Notes under the pieces: model-generated | Database searches by the model: none | What the model was told of the DNA's origin: nothing | What the model saw: the letters and a program-made list of their open reading frames with translations, nothing else | DNA from: Spirosoma oryzae | GTDB lineage: Bacteria; Bacteroidota; Bacteroidia; Cytophagales; Spirosomataceae | NCBI RefSeq assembly: GCF_003002825.1 | Contig: NZ_PVTE01000008.1 | Coordinates: 124,001-188,000, forward strand | Reading direction: 5' to 3' | Length of the DNA: 64,000 bases | Translations under genes and position numbers: made by a program | In this document: positions 27,366 to 35,874 of the stretch, in pieces | Position numbering within the stretch: position 1 is the stretch's first letter | Layout of the letters: the number at the start of each line of letters is the position of its first letter

Positions 27366-27604
27366 AAGTCGGTCGTATAGCCGTTAGTGAGCGTGTGGTG
27401 TCAGCGAAGTAACGTACGAAATTGGTACGTCAATCGACACGACCAATTCGCCACAGTACATACGCTACGGGGCAACGTAACGTTCTATGGCTATCTGGTG
27501 AATACTGCTGAAATCAGCTTAGTCAGCATGTCCAGTTCCTGTCGCCAGCAACGTGTTTTACGCTGTTGATTCCCGTTTTGCCCTACCGCATCTATCCGTC
27601 TGCC

Positions 27605-28609
27605 ATGAAACTGGTTAGTACCATCTGTCTGCTTTTTCTCCTGCATATCACGGCGGTAGCCCGGCCTGATTCGCTGCGTTACCGAAACCTGGTTTTCGAA
27701 GGTGGCGGGGTACGCGGCATTGCCTACGCCGGCGCATTGAACGTGCTGGAACAGCGGGGTGTACTGGCATCGGTCGAGCGGGTGGGCGGCTCGTCGGTCG
27801 GGGCGGTCACAGCCCTGCTGCTATCATTGGGGTACAACGCCACTGAAATTCGGGACTTGTTGAGCGACTTGAAAATTCAGCAGTTCAACGATGGCCGCTG
27901 GTTTTTTCTGGGTGGGTTTCATCGGCTTACCCAACGCTACGGCTGGTACCGGGGTGAGCGCTTTGAACGCTGGGTAGAATCGGTTATCGCCCGCAAAACG
28001 AATCAGCCGAACCTTACCTTTGCCGAATTACACCAGCAGCATCTGACCAACGTCACCTTTAAAGATTTGTACGTAACGGGTACCAACCTGACAACCCAGC
28101 AGGTGGTCGTGTTTTCGCACGAGAAGACACCCGACATGCCACTGAAGACAGCCATTCGTGTCAGCATTTCCGTACCAATGTATTTCGGCGCGGTCCTGCT
28201 CGACAAAGATAATCAGGTCGTTACCAAGCCGAAGAAAGGACAGGATTACCAGGTGCTGATCGACGGGGGTGTATTAGCTAACTACCCGCTCGATCTGTTC
28301 GACGTCAACCACCAGCCCAACCCGGAAACGCTGGTCCTGAAACTGGTCAGGCCCGAACAGGCAACATATGCCCGCACGGCCGACGGTCCCGCTCCCTACC
28401 CGATCCGCAACATCAAACAATATGTGGGGGCGCTCTACACCTTTGTGCTCGATGGGTTTAACAGCCGTCAGTCCGGCGCATCGGAGCGCGACCGGACGCT
28501 GTACATCAGTACGGAAGGTATATCGCCCCGCGTTCGGCGCGTCCCTCGTCGGCAGATTCAGCAGTTGTACGAGAGTGGCGAACGCGGGGCGCTGTATTTT
28601 CTGCGTTAG
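27605..28609 (+). CDS. patatin-like phospholipase, secreted
   Basis: This is a serine lipid acyl hydrolase with a Ser-Asp dyad. ATG 27605 precedes a signal peptide (LVSTICLLFLLHITAVARP); a frame extension to 27566 is less likely. The oxyanion-hole block is FEGGGVRGIAYAGAL, the nucleophile is in VGGSSVGAVTALL (G-x-S-x-G) and the catalytic Asp is in LIDGGVLANYPL. The export signal suggests action on envelope or extracellular lipids. The gene is convergent with the MBL hydrolase gene, and the two stop codons overlap by three bases. Confidence 0.92.
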   Translation: MKLVSTICLLFLLHITAVARPDSLRYRNLVFEGGGVRGIAYAGALNVLEQRGVLASVERVGGSSVGAVTALLLSLGYNATEIRDLLSDLKIQQFNDGRWFFLGGFHRLTQRYGWYRGERFERWVESVIARKTNQPNLTFAELHQQHLTNVTFKDLYVTGTNLTTQQVVVFSHEKTPDMPLKTAIRVSISVPMYFGAVLLDKDNQVVTKPKKGQDYQVLIDGGVLANYPLDLFDVNHQPNPETLVLKLVRPEQATYARTADGPAPYPIRNIKQYVGALYTFVLDGFNSRQSGASERDRTLYISTEGISPRVRRVPRRQIQQLYESGERGALYFLR

Positions 28610-29574
28610 TCGTCGTCGCGCTTGGGCCAGAACGAATAGAGTAATATACCCAGCACCACCCCTACGCCGACCGTCCGGGCGACATGGAACGAAATGGGCG
28701 TTGGCATCGACACGATTCCCGACTCGTCCGTTACAGCCGCCTGCTTGACATAGCGACCATCCTTCGACGGAATCGACAGCTCGTCGAACTTATCCGTCAG
28801 TTTGTTCAGGCCGATGGTCAGGTCGGACCCACGCACGACAACGCCGTGACCGGAGCCAACGGCAAGTGGCTTCAGTTCTTTCAGCTTCTTAACCGACTGC
28901 CGGGCAGCGTCCCAATCGCAGGTGAAGTAAGCCGGCGGGCCGTGAAACTCCTGTCGCTGCGTCGCCACGGCCGACACTTCGTTCTGATTGGTGGTTACGA
29001 AGGCGTCGCCCGCCAGCAGTGTCCGGTCCGACTCCCGGAACAGGGAAATATGGCCGGGGGCGTGACCGGGCGTAAACACAACTTTCCAGCCAGGCAGTTC
29101 GGGAATGGTATCGCCATCGTCAACGGGTTTTATTTTATCGCCAAAATCCGTTGGGCCGATGGGAAACACCCACGACATATACGACATGCCTCCCCCACCG
29201 ATAGCCGGGTCAGGTGGCGGATAGCCGGATTTCCCCTGCAAGTATGGCAGTTCAAGCCGGTGGGCGTAAACCGGGACATCCCAGTCTTTCAGTAGCGACT
29301 CCAGGTTACCAACGTGGTCAGCGTGGCCGTGTGTCAGCACGATTGCCTGCGGCTTTGTGCCTTCGCCAAACAGTTCGGCGGCTTTATCTTTGACCGAACT
29401 GCTAAAGCCCATAAAGCCCGTGTCGACCAGTACCCACGGGTTACCGGGGCCGGGTTCTCCCACAAAAAACAGGTTGACGAACAAGGTTTTGATACCGGCA
29501 ACGTCGTCGGTTACCTTGTACGGTGCGTCGGCTGACTTGACCTTCGACGGCTCGGATTTGATTATGCTTTCCAT
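28606..29574 (-). CDS. MBL-fold metallo-hydrolase with C-terminal membrane helix
   Basis: This metallo-beta-lactamase fold protein of 322 residues has the metal motif VLTHGHADHVGNL. Further ligands are in VVFTPGHAPGHISLF, LLAGDAFVTTN and the final VGSGHGVVV. A C-terminal helix (VGVGVVLGILLYSFW) followed by KRDDD suggests membrane anchoring. ATG 29574 (MESIIKSEPSK) is preferred to the longer frame. The substrate is unknown; the family includes thioesterases, lactonases and glyoxalase II-like enzymes. A divergent VOC gene lies 156 bp away. Confidence 0.9.
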   Translation of the reverse strand: MESIIKSEPSKVKSADAPYKVTDDVAGIKTLFVNLFFVGEPGPGNPWVLVDTGFMGFSSSVKDKAAELFGEGTKPQAIVLTHGHADHVGNLESLLKDWDVPVYAHRLELPYLQGKSGYPPPDPAIGGGGMSYMSWVFPIGPTDFGDKIKPVDDGDTIPELPGWKVVFTPGHAPGHISLFRESDRTLLAGDAFVTTNQNEVSAVATQRQEFHGPPAYFTCDWDAARQSVKKLKELKPLAVGSGHGVVVRGSDLTIGLNKLTDKFDELSIPSKDGRYVKQAAVTDESGIVSMPTPISFHVARTVGVGVVLGILLYSFWPKRDDD

Positions 29575-29730
29575 ACCTGACTGAGTTGTTTGTTCTTTCA
29601 ACCGCAGCCGGAAATGATTGTTTGCGATCCAGGAAGCCACTGCATTGACAGCTTGTCAAAATGTCCGATTTATACAATCGGTCATACGCGTCGCTATCGA
29701 ATTTTGCGGCATCATTCAACCTGTACAAGG

Positions 29731-30111
29731 ATGCAACTGAACCATATCAATTTAGTCGTCACCGACGTTCCGGCGGCCATACGACTGTTCGAACATCACC
29801 TGGGCTTTACCTGCATCGACAACAGAAGAGACGTTATCGCGGTACTGACGGGGAGTAACAACTTTGTCGTTGTGCTGTGGTCATCGGCGCTCAACAAAAC
29901 AGATCACGTAGCGTACCCGGAAAATTTCCACATAGGGTTTTACCAGGACAATAAAGAGTCGGTACTTGCGCTGTATGAAAAACTCAAAAGCGACCAGCTG
30001 ACGTTTGACAGCGAGCCCAGAAAAATGAGAAATACGTTTGGCTTCTATTTTCGCTTCGACAGTCTACTTATCGAGATTAGCGTTCTTCCGCAGAGCCCAC
30101 TTCCGGATTAG
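29731..30111 (+). CDS. VOC family (glyoxalase/bleomycin-resistance fold) protein
   Basis: This 126-residue protein has one vicinal-oxygen-chelate domain: LNHINLVVTDVPAAIRLFE at the start, then VVVLWSSAL and FHIGFYQDNKESVLALYE. The metal-binding pattern is represented by the N-terminal His and the late Glu in LLIEISVLP. ATG 29731 directly opens the domain; the longer frame upstream is noncoding. Its 3' end overlaps the convergent AraC gene by 35 bp. Specific chemistry cannot be assigned. Confidence 0.85.
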   Translation: MQLNHINLVVTDVPAAIRLFEHHLGFTCIDNRRDVIAVLTGSNNFVVVLWSSALNKTDHVAYPENFHIGFYQDNKESVLALYEKLKSDQLTFDSEPRKMRNTFGFYFRFDSLLIEISVLPQSPLPD

Positions 30112-30850
30112 CGGTCTGGTCACCCAGCTGCAAAAAGCGATCATTTCTACGCTGATAAAGTTGCCGGGGTGTAGCACCCGTGTAGCGCTTGACCTGGCGG
30201 ATAAAATGTGGCTGATCGTAGTAGTAATTTTGCGGAACGAACCGCCCTTCCCGGAGCTGCTTCATCGATGCGAAGAAGGCCACTTGTTCCAGGTATTGTT
30301 TCAGCGGTAAGCCAAACGTTTTCGTGAAGTAGCGATTAATCTGTCGTTCGCCCCAGCCCGTTTCCAGCGAGAATTGTTTAACTGACAGCGTTTCGTTCGC
30401 AGCATGGACTGTTGCCAGCAGTTTCTTTTTTCTGGAATCGACCGCGACTGCATCAACTCGTTTTTCAAGTTGGGCACTAGCGGCATGGGCGAATTCTTCC
30501 AGCGAAGTCGATGCGCACACATCAATACCCCAAAAGCCTTCTGGCATTACCTCACCAGCATTGAGGGGTAGTTTCCGCTGCAAAATGTAGTCAGCAGCCA
30601 GTAATGTAAACCGAATACCAAACAGCACTCCCCGGCCCGGCACTGTTACGTCGACTGACTGAGTCGACAGGCCAAATAAGTGTATGCAGACTGGCCTGTC
30701 AGGATAGACGTATATAATCAACTCGATACCGGCATCAGGAAACACGGTGTACTGATAATCGGAAACGCCCGTATTTTCCGTTTTCCAAAAGCTGAAAACA
30801 TAGTCACTGAGCGATTCGTCCGGGTATTGTTTTGAATAGCTGACAGTCAT
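30077..30850 (-). CDS. AraC family transcriptional regulator
   Basis: This 257-residue regulator has an N-terminal ligand-binding-like domain (DUF6597-type, with YPDESLSDYVFSFWKTEN) and a C-terminal AraC DNA-binding domain. The two helix-turn-helix parts are LSVKQFSLETGWGERQINR and the QPHFIRQVKRYTGATPRQ block. I use ATG 30850; a GTG at 30862 would add four residues. It overlaps the end of the VOC gene, which is a plausible target. The effector is unknown. Confidence 0.9.
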   Translation of the reverse strand: MTVSYSKQYPDESLSDYVFSFWKTENTGVSDYQYTVFPDAGIELIIYVYPDRPVCIHLFGLSTQSVDVTVPGRGVLFGIRFTLLAADYILQRKLPLNAGEVMPEGFWGIDVCASTSLEEFAHAASAQLEKRVDAVAVDSRKKKLLATVHAANETLSVKQFSLETGWGERQINRYFTKTFGLPLKQYLEQVAFFASMKQLREGRFVPQNYYYDQPHFIRQVKRYTGATPRQLYQRRNDRFLQLGDQTANPEVGSAEER

Positions 30851-30955
30851 TGGCGCAGACACAACGATATACGCGAAGCTACGCTATTTGTAGCTACTGT
30901 TGTGTCTACGCTCCTTGTCTGCTCTGCCAAAAAACACAATAGCCATTGGGCAGCA

Positions 30956-32206
30956 TTACGAACTCCGCTCTTCCCAAACCTGCGCGACGTTGACGATCAC
31001 ATCGACGGCATGCTGCATGTCCTGCACGGAGACCCACTCCTGCCGTGAGTGAAACGCATGTTCACCCGCGAAAATATTCGGGCAGGGCAAGCCCATAAAC
31101 GACAGGCGCGACCCATCGGTACCACCCCGAATGCTGCGCTGCCGGGCCGACAAGCCTGACCGGCGCAGGGCTTCGAGCGCATTTTCCACGACGGCCGGAT
31201 GCGCATCGAGGACTTGCTTCATGTTGCGATACTGCTGGTGGACAGTCAGCGTAGCCGACGAGTTCGGATACTGCTTCAGCACCTCGTTCAACTGATTTTG
31301 CAGGTACGTTTCTTTCTCCAGCAAGCCAACTTCCGTAAAGTCGCGAATGATGAATTCGACCGTCGCCTGATCCTGATTACCGTCCATACGTGTTGGATGA
31401 ACGAACCCCTGCCGGTCTTCGGTGGTCTCGGGCGACAGGTGGTCTTTGGGCAGCGACGACAATAGATCAGCCGCAATTTTCAGCGCATTTTCCAGCTTAC
31501 CTTTCGCGAAGCCGGGATGCGTGCTTACCCCATGAATCTGAATCGACACGGCGTCGGCAGAGAAGGTTTCGTCTTCAAGTGTCCCCAACGATTCACCGTC
31601 GATGGTATAGCCGTACTGCGCGTCGAGCTTCGCCATGTCGACTTTCTCGGTGCCGCGACCAACCTCTTCGTCGGGTGTAAACAGCAATCGGATACGGCCG
31701 TGTTTGATGTCTGGATGAGTCAGCAGGTAATTGGCCGCGTCCATAATTTCGGCTACACCCGCTTTGTTATCAGCACCAAGTAAAGTCGTTCCGCTCGCGG
31801 TGATGATGTCGTTGCCGATCTGCTCCGCCAGATCAGGGTGATCGACCACACGGATAACCTGCGCCGTATCGTCGGGGAGTACCAGATCGGTTCCGTCGTA
31901 GTGCGCGTGAATGATCGGTTTTACCCCCGCCCCCGTCACGTCGGGCGACGTGTCGACATGCGAGCAGAAGCAAATCGTTGGCACATCGGCTTTGTCGGTA
32001 TTGGCGGGAATCGTCGCATAGACATACCCCCATTCGTCCAGTTCAGCATCGGCAATACCCATTGCGTGCAGTTCGGCAACCAACACTCGGCTCAGGTCTT
32101 TCTGCTTCTCCGTACTGGGATTCGTGGGCGATTGCGGATCAGATTGCGTGTCGATCTGCACGTAACGCAGAAATCGGTCGACAACGGTGTATTGATAATC
32201 AGTCAT
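30956..32206 (-). CDS. pepT: peptidase T (tripeptide aminopeptidase)
   Basis: This is an M20-family zinc aminopeptidase that removes N-terminal residues from tripeptides in the cytoplasm. The 416-residue length matches PepT. The metal and catalytic motifs are all present: CSHVDTSPD, LLGADNKAGVAE, FTPDEEVGRGTE, YTIDGESLG and NIFAGEHAFHSRQEW. The substrate-specific RGGTDGSRLSFMGLP is a PepT signature. It is followed on the same strand by no close gene. It lies 11 bp downstream of the MazG-like gene, so the two form an operon. Confidence 0.96.
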   Translation of the reverse strand: MTDYQYTVVDRFLRYVQIDTQSDPQSPTNPSTEKQKDLSRVLVAELHAMGIADAELDEWGYVYATIPANTDKADVPTICFCSHVDTSPDVTGAGVKPIIHAHYDGTDLVLPDDTAQVIRVVDHPDLAEQIGNDIITASGTTLLGADNKAGVAEIMDAANYLLTHPDIKHGRIRLLFTPDEEVGRGTEKVDMAKLDAQYGYTIDGESLGTLEDETFSADAVSIQIHGVSTHPGFAKGKLENALKIAADLLSSLPKDHLSPETTEDRQGFVHPTRMDGNQDQATVEFIIRDFTEVGLLEKETYLQNQLNEVLKQYPNSSATLTVHQQYRNMKQVLDAHPAVVENALEALRRSGLSARQRSIRGGTDGSRLSFMGLPCPNIFAGEHAFHSRQEWVSVQDMQHAVDVIVNVAQVWEERSS

Positions 32207-32217
32207 TGGCTAGCAGA

Positions 32218-32691
32218 TCAGGCAGGAACGTTGAGAATAGTAGCTAAATCGGCAGGCGAATAGTTCACGCTTTTAAGCGTCTTTCGATCGGCATCGCGGA
32301 AGACCAGATACGTCCCGGCCGACTCCGTGTAATGGCAGTCGACCCCTTTGCTACGGTACTGCGCTACAGTGGCTTCTGCCTCTTCGACCGTCTGACAGGC
32401 CTTACTCATATTCGACCGCTGTACTTCATCGAACAGGGCTTTGAACTGGTCGCCCAACCCAAACTCAAGCACCGCTCCCGAAAGTACGTATTGCAAATCG
32501 CAAAGGGCATCGGCGACGGCCACAATATCCTGTGCGTCGATAGCCTCGCGCAGTTCATCGAGTTCTTCGGCCAGCAACGCCACCCGCAGTTGACTCCGGC
32601 TGGCAGCGGGAATTTGTGGACTATCGAGCACGGGGGCCTGGAACGTATGGTGAAACTCAGCCACCTGATTAAGTGAGTCGGGAGATTGCAT
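32218..32691 (-). CDS. MazG/HisE-like all-alpha NTP pyrophosphohydrolase
   Basis: The 157-residue protein has an alpha-helical NTP-PPase domain with the metal motif visible as LLAEELDELREAIDAQD followed by VADALCDLQYVL (E-x-x-E...D-x-x-D type). This family hydrolyses nucleoside triphosphates or related compounds to monophosphates, often as a housecleaning enzyme. The C-terminal extension from about residue 90 (SNMSKACQTVEEAEATVAQY) is common in Bacteroidota homologues. It precedes pepT by 11 bp. It is not the histidine-pathway enzyme by context, since no his genes are present. Confidence 0.85.
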   Translation of the reverse strand: MQSPDSLNQVAEFHHTFQAPVLDSPQIPAASRSQLRVALLAEELDELREAIDAQDIVAVADALCDLQYVLSGAVLEFGLGDQFKALFDEVQRSNMSKACQTVEEAEATVAQYRSKGVDCHYTESAGTYLVFRDADRKTLKSVNYSPADLATILNVPA

Positions 32692-32701
32692 ACTCTTGAA
32701 C

Positions 32702-32958
32702 TGTGATTGTCTTGAACTGTGATTTATTTGATTGAGATGATTGCGTTGATTTTTTTGCTTGAATCATAGTTCAGACAATCTTGAACTATGATTCTTGTGA
32801 TTGAGATGATTGCATTGATTTTTCTTAATCAAAGTCTATCAGTGTCATCACAAGAATCAAAGTTCAGACAATCTTGAACTGTGATTCGTCTGATTGAGAT
32901 GATTGTACTGATTTTTTGAATCATAGTCCATCAAAGCAATCACGAGAATCAGTGGTCA
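32702..32958. repeat. array of three hairpin units, left flank of the GxxExxY gene
   Basis: Three units of about 65-95 bp each start with TTGAACTRTGATT and end with a near complement (AATCAHAGTTCAGACAATC style), so each can fold into a long imperfect stem. The middle unit contains the 66-bp inverted repeat shared with the right flank. Words such as TTGTGATTGAGATGATTG recur. The array lies between the MazG-like and GxxExxY genes and contains no ORF. Confidence 0.85.
32808..32873. repeat. 66-bp inverted repeat, left copy
   Basis: The reverse complement of this stretch matches 33495-33560 at 64 of 66 positions. The two copies bracket a single GxxExxY gene, with similarity continuing on both sides at lower identity. 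Confidence 0.92.
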
Positions 32959-32962
32959 GGAA

Positions 32963-33355
32963 TCAGCGGTTCGCTTTTCGATTAACGACACGTTTGTATT
33001 GTAAGCTTCGGGCTCCGAAGTTGATCAGTAGACCGACCTCCAAGCTGTACGCTTCAAGGTAATTGATGGCCTGCGCCAGATGAACGTCCTCCAGTTGACT
33101 AACGGCTTTCAACTCGACGGATACACAGTCGTCGATAAAAAAGTCGACGCGTCGGGAGCCGATCGGTTGCTCACGATAAAAAATAGGCATTTCCAGTTCG
33201 CGCTTGAAGGCGATGCTGGCTTCCGTCAGCTCGATAGCCAGCGCGCGTTGGTAGATTACCTCCTGAAACCCGTTCCCCAGCCGCCTGTGTACTTCCATCG
33301 CGCAGCCGATGATGTGCCCCGTTAATGCCGAATACTTGTAGCGCTCATTGACCAT
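32963..33355 (-). CDS. GxxExxY protein, PD-(D/E)XK nuclease-like fold
   Basis: This 130-residue protein carries the defining motif in HRRLGNGFQEVIYQRAL (G-F-Q-E-V-I-Y). A nuclease-like core follows: RRVDFFIDDCVSVELKAV, which supplies the Asp and the E-x-K, and then AQAINYLEAY with the Gln of the fourth motif. The biochemical role of the family is not established, although these residues imply nucleic-acid cleavage or binding. The gene is bracketed by hairpin arrays containing a 66-bp inverted repeat and stands alone on the minus strand. That arrangement suggests a movable or recombination-prone cassette. Start ATG 33355. Confidence 0.92.
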   Translation of the reverse strand: MVNERYKYSALTGHIIGCAMEVHRRLGNGFQEVIYQRALAIELTEASIAFKRELEMPIFYREQPIGSRRVDFFIDDCVSVELKAVSQLEDVHLAQAINYLEAYSLEVGLLINFGARSLQYKRVVNRKANR

Positions 33356-33404
33356 TTGTTACGGTGTTTGGTGTGGATGTGTTGACCTGTGATTGTCCGT
33401 TGTC

Positions 33405-33588
33405 TGAACTTTGATTCTTGTGATTGAGATGATTACGTTGATTTCAAAAAGAAAATCACAGTCTATCATCTCAATCAGACAAATCACAGTTCAAGATTAT
33501 CTGAACTTTGATTCTTGTGATGACACTGATAGACTTTGATTAAGAAAAATCAACGCAATCAATCCAATCAAATAAATCACAGTTCAGA
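33405..33588. repeat. array of two hairpin units, right flank of the GxxExxY gene
   Basis: Two hairpin units of the same family as 32702-32958 lie here in inverted orientation relative to the left array. The inner part (complement of TTGAACTGTGATTTGTCTG) corresponds to left-array bases just inside its 66-bp element. The outer edge lies three bases from the 3' end of marC. Confidence 0.85.
33495..33560. repeat. 66-bp inverted repeat, right copy
   Basis: This copy matches the reverse complement of 32808-32873 with two substitutions. The outer-to-outer distance is 753 bp. Confidence 0.92.
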
Positions 33589-33591
33589 CCA

Positions 33592-34167
33592 TCAGAAACC
33601 GGGAATGAGATTGGTTTTAATCAGCTTGATGGAGATGGCCAGCAGGATGATGCCGAATATTTTGCGCAATACCGCTAACCCACCGGGGCCCATGCGCGCT
33701 TCGAGCCACTCCGACGATTTGAGGACGATGTAAATCAACAGCAGGTTGATGACGATGCCGATGATAATGTTCAGCGTCTGATACTCAGCCCGTAGCGAGA
33801 TAATCGTCGTCAACGTACCGGCACCGGCGATAAGCGGAAACGCGATCGGGACAATGTGCGTCGCCCCGCCCGCTTCGACCTCCGATTTGAAAATGGTGCG
33901 ACCCAGAATCATTTCCAGGCCGATCAGGAAGATGATAAGTCCCCCGGCCACGGCAAACGAAGCGACGTCGACACCGAACAGTTTAAGAATGCGTTCCCCT
34001 ACAAACAGAAACGACACCATCAGCGCCCCCGACGCGAACGTTGCCTGCTCCGACTCGATCTTGCCTACTTTCTTGCGCAGATCGATAATCACCGGCAACG
34101 ATCCTACGATGTCGATAACCGAAAAAAGAATAAGCGTTACGGAGACGATCTCCCGGAAGTTGAACAT
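33592..34167 (-). CDS. MarC family integral membrane protein
   Basis: The 191-residue protein has six hydrophobic segments, as usual in the MarC/YchE family. It opens with FREIVSVTLILFSVIDIVGS and has the conserved loop AGGATHIVPIAFPLIAGAGTL. The family was once linked to multiple antibiotic resistance, but its function remains unclear; some members were proposed as amino-acid transporters. The 3' end abuts the hairpin array of the GxxExxY cassette. The class V aminotransferase gene lies 36 bp upstream on the same strand, so co-transcription is plausible. Confidence 0.9.
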   Translation of the reverse strand: MFNFREIVSVTLILFSVIDIVGSLPVIIDLRKKVGKIESEQATFASGALMVSFLFVGERILKLFGVDVASFAVAGGLIIFLIGLEMILGRTIFKSEVEAGGATHIVPIAFPLIAGAGTLTTIISLRAEYQTLNIIIGIVINLLLIYIVLKSSEWLEARMGPGGLAVLRKIFGIILLAISIKLIKTNLIPGF

Positions 34168-34203
34168 GGCAACAGGATTGATCAGGTGGGTTGGACGAAC
34201 GGC

Positions 34204-35235
34204 TTAGGGACGATACTGTCGCAGAAAATCGCGAAGCTGCTGGCGCTCGGCTTCGGTGATAGCGGGGAAGTTAGCAATGCGGAATGTCGTGTTTTTCCAG
34301 TTGCCGTAGCCATTCCCCAACATAATCCCGGCCTGCTGAGCGGCTTTTTTCACCGCCTGAATAGCTACTTCGTCTCCCGTGACGGCAATGACGGTGTCGG
34401 AACGCACAGCAGGGCGTTCGGGCGTTGTGGGCGGAATAAGCAGGCGGAACGGTGAATCGGCCATCTCGCGCTCGAAAAACGTGTACCACTCGGCCGCGTG
34501 CTGCCGTGTCATCGCGTCGACTTCGGCGATCGGTGGTACCTGCTCCAGCACCCGCATCAGGCAGTAAATACCCAGCCCGTTCGGTGTGTACGGCGTCTGG
34601 AACTTGCTGAAATTTTCGTGGATGAACAGCAGGCTATTGTAGTGGTCGTTTTCGCCGATCGCCTGCGCCCGTTTGAGCGCAGCGGGCGAGTAAATCAATA
34701 CAGCCAACCCAGCGGGCAGGCCAAAGCACTTTTGTACGGACGCAAACCAGACGTCGGCCAGTGTCCAGTCGAACGCGATACCCGCCATCGACGACACGGC
34801 ATCGACCGCAATCAGCGCCGAAAAGTCGCGCCGGAACTGCCCCAGCGTTTCCACGCTGACCTGCGTCCCGTTGGACGTTTCGTTTTGCACAACGCACAGC
34901 GTATCGGCCAGATTGGGCGCAATCATCGGCCTGATTTTATGGGCATACTCACGCCATTTATCGCCAAACGCCCCCCCCGACGGGTGCAGACTTGTCGACG
35001 CCGTCAGCGACTGCGCCACAATCTCCCAGCACTCCGTCGCCGACGATACCAGTGCTACGTGATAATCAGCCGGTATGGCGAGTTTTTCGTGCAGCAGCGC
35101 AACCGTTCGTTCGACAATGGCCATAAACCCCGGACTGCGGTGGTTCATACTGACAATACCGTCGCGAACAGCCTGTGCAGCATAGTCGGCAACCTGCGGG
35201 TATACTTTCGACGGACCGGGGTAAAAGGTTATCAT
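34204..35235 (-). CDS. class V aminotransferase (phosphoserine aminotransferase-like)
   Basis: This PLP enzyme of 343 residues opens with MITFYPGPSKVYPQVADYA, like phosphoserine and alanine-glyoxylate aminotransferases. The cofactor-binding Asp region is LIAVDAVSSMAG and the Schiff-base Lys is in ASVQKCFGLPAGLAV. SMNHRSPGFMAIVE is the conserved N-terminal substrate loop. The C-terminal GNGYGNWKNTTFRIANFPA supplies the carboxylate-binding Arg. It could act in serine synthesis (SerC) or glycine/serine interconversion; the sequence alone does not decide. It is followed by marC. Confidence 0.85.
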   Translation of the reverse strand: MITFYPGPSKVYPQVADYAAQAVRDGIVSMNHRSPGFMAIVERTVALLHEKLAIPADYHVALVSSATECWEIVAQSLTASTSLHPSGGAFGDKWREYAHKIRPMIAPNLADTLCVVQNETSNGTQVSVETLGQFRRDFSALIAVDAVSSMAGIAFDWTLADVWFASVQKCFGLPAGLAVLIYSPAALKRAQAIGENDHYNSLLFIHENFSKFQTPYTPNGLGIYCLMRVLEQVPPIAEVDAMTRQHAAEWYTFFEREMADSPFRLLIPPTTPERPAVRSDTVIAVTGDEVAIQAVKKAAQQAGIMLGNGYGNWKNTTFRIANFPAITEAERQQLRDFLRQYRP

Positions 35236-35249
35236 GAGTGCTTTATTTT

Positions 35250-35336
35250 AACACAGAGTTACAGAGGATTGCACGGAGCCAAAGAGACTTGTTCATTTCG
35301 CCGTGTACTCTGTGATACACTTCGTACCTCTGTGTT
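35250..35336. repeat. AACACAGAG-type hairpin repeat between aroQ and the aminotransferase gene
   Basis: The left arm begins AACACAGAGTTACAGAGG and the right arm ends TACCTCTGTGTT, with CGGAG/CCGTG words inside. It resembles a common intergenic word set (CTCTGTG). It runs up to the aroQ stop codon and may act as a transcript-end or mRNA-stability element. Confidence 0.65.
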
Positions 35337-35758
35337 TACAAACTAACTAAGTACCGAATTCCCAACTCATAACCCATCAGCCCCATGCCCACGATGACGC
35401 CTTTGCACTTGGCCGACAGGTAGCTGTGATGGCGGAATGCTTCACGGGCGTGTACGTTGGAAATATGCACCTCGACGGCGGGTGCCGGAACCGCCGACAA
35501 GGCATCGCCCAGCGCAACAGACGTATGCGTATAGGCACCCGCATTGATGACGATGCCGTCGCCTACGAAGCCAAATTCGTGAATTTTGTCGAGCAGCGCA
35601 CCCTCGTGGTTCGACTGAAAATAAGTAAGGTGCACGTCGGGAAAAGTAGCCTGCAACGTCTCGAAATAAGCCTCGAACGACTGACTGCCGTAGATACCCG
35701 GCTCCCGTTTGCCCAGCAGGTTCAGGTTCGGACCGTTAATAACCAAAATCTGTTTCAC
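35336..35758 (-). CDS. aroQ: 3-dehydroquinate dehydratase, type II
   Basis: AroQ catalyses the third step of the shikimate pathway. The 140-residue size and dodecamer-type sequence are typical. It has the opening [21 protein letters not shown] with the active-site Tyr, [17 protein letters not shown], and [20 protein letters not shown] with the catalytic His. The terminal [18 protein letters not shown] is conserved. It is transcribed away from xerD across a hairpin repeat and lies upstream of the aminotransferase gene on the same strand. Confidence 0.97.
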   Translation of the reverse strand: MKQILVINGPNLNLLGKREPGIYGSQSFEAYFETLQATFPDVHLTYFQSNHEGALLDKIHEFGFVGDGIVINAGAYTHTSVALGDALSAVPAPAVEVHISNVHAREAFRHHSYLSAKCKGVIVGMGLMGYELGIRYLVSL

Positions 35759-35769
35759 ACGCGTAATTT

Positions 35770-35871
35770 GTAGTTAGTGGTTTGTCGTTCGTAGTTTGTG
35801 CCGGGCGGTTGGCTAACGCATGCGTTGCCGGCCGCACATCAGACAACGACCAACCACAAACAACGAACTAC
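35770..35871. repeat. GTAGTT/GTTTGT-type hairpin repeat between aroQ and xerD
   Basis: The arms 35770-35799 and 35843-35871 form an imperfect inverted repeat of GTAGTT, GTTTGT and CGTTCG words. The right arm ends three bases before the GTG taken as the xerD start. The divergent promoters of aroQ and xerD must lie in or next to it. Confidence 0.65.
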
Positions 35872-35874
35872 CCA

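Noticed and set aside
33856-34455. 199-residue plus-strand frame opposite marC and the aminotransferase
   Set aside because: It crosses the boundary of two well-supported minus-strand genes and has shadow-type composition.
34498-35346. 282-residue plus-strand frame opposite the class V aminotransferase
   Set aside because: Antisense shadow. The minus-strand enzyme has clear PLP motifs.
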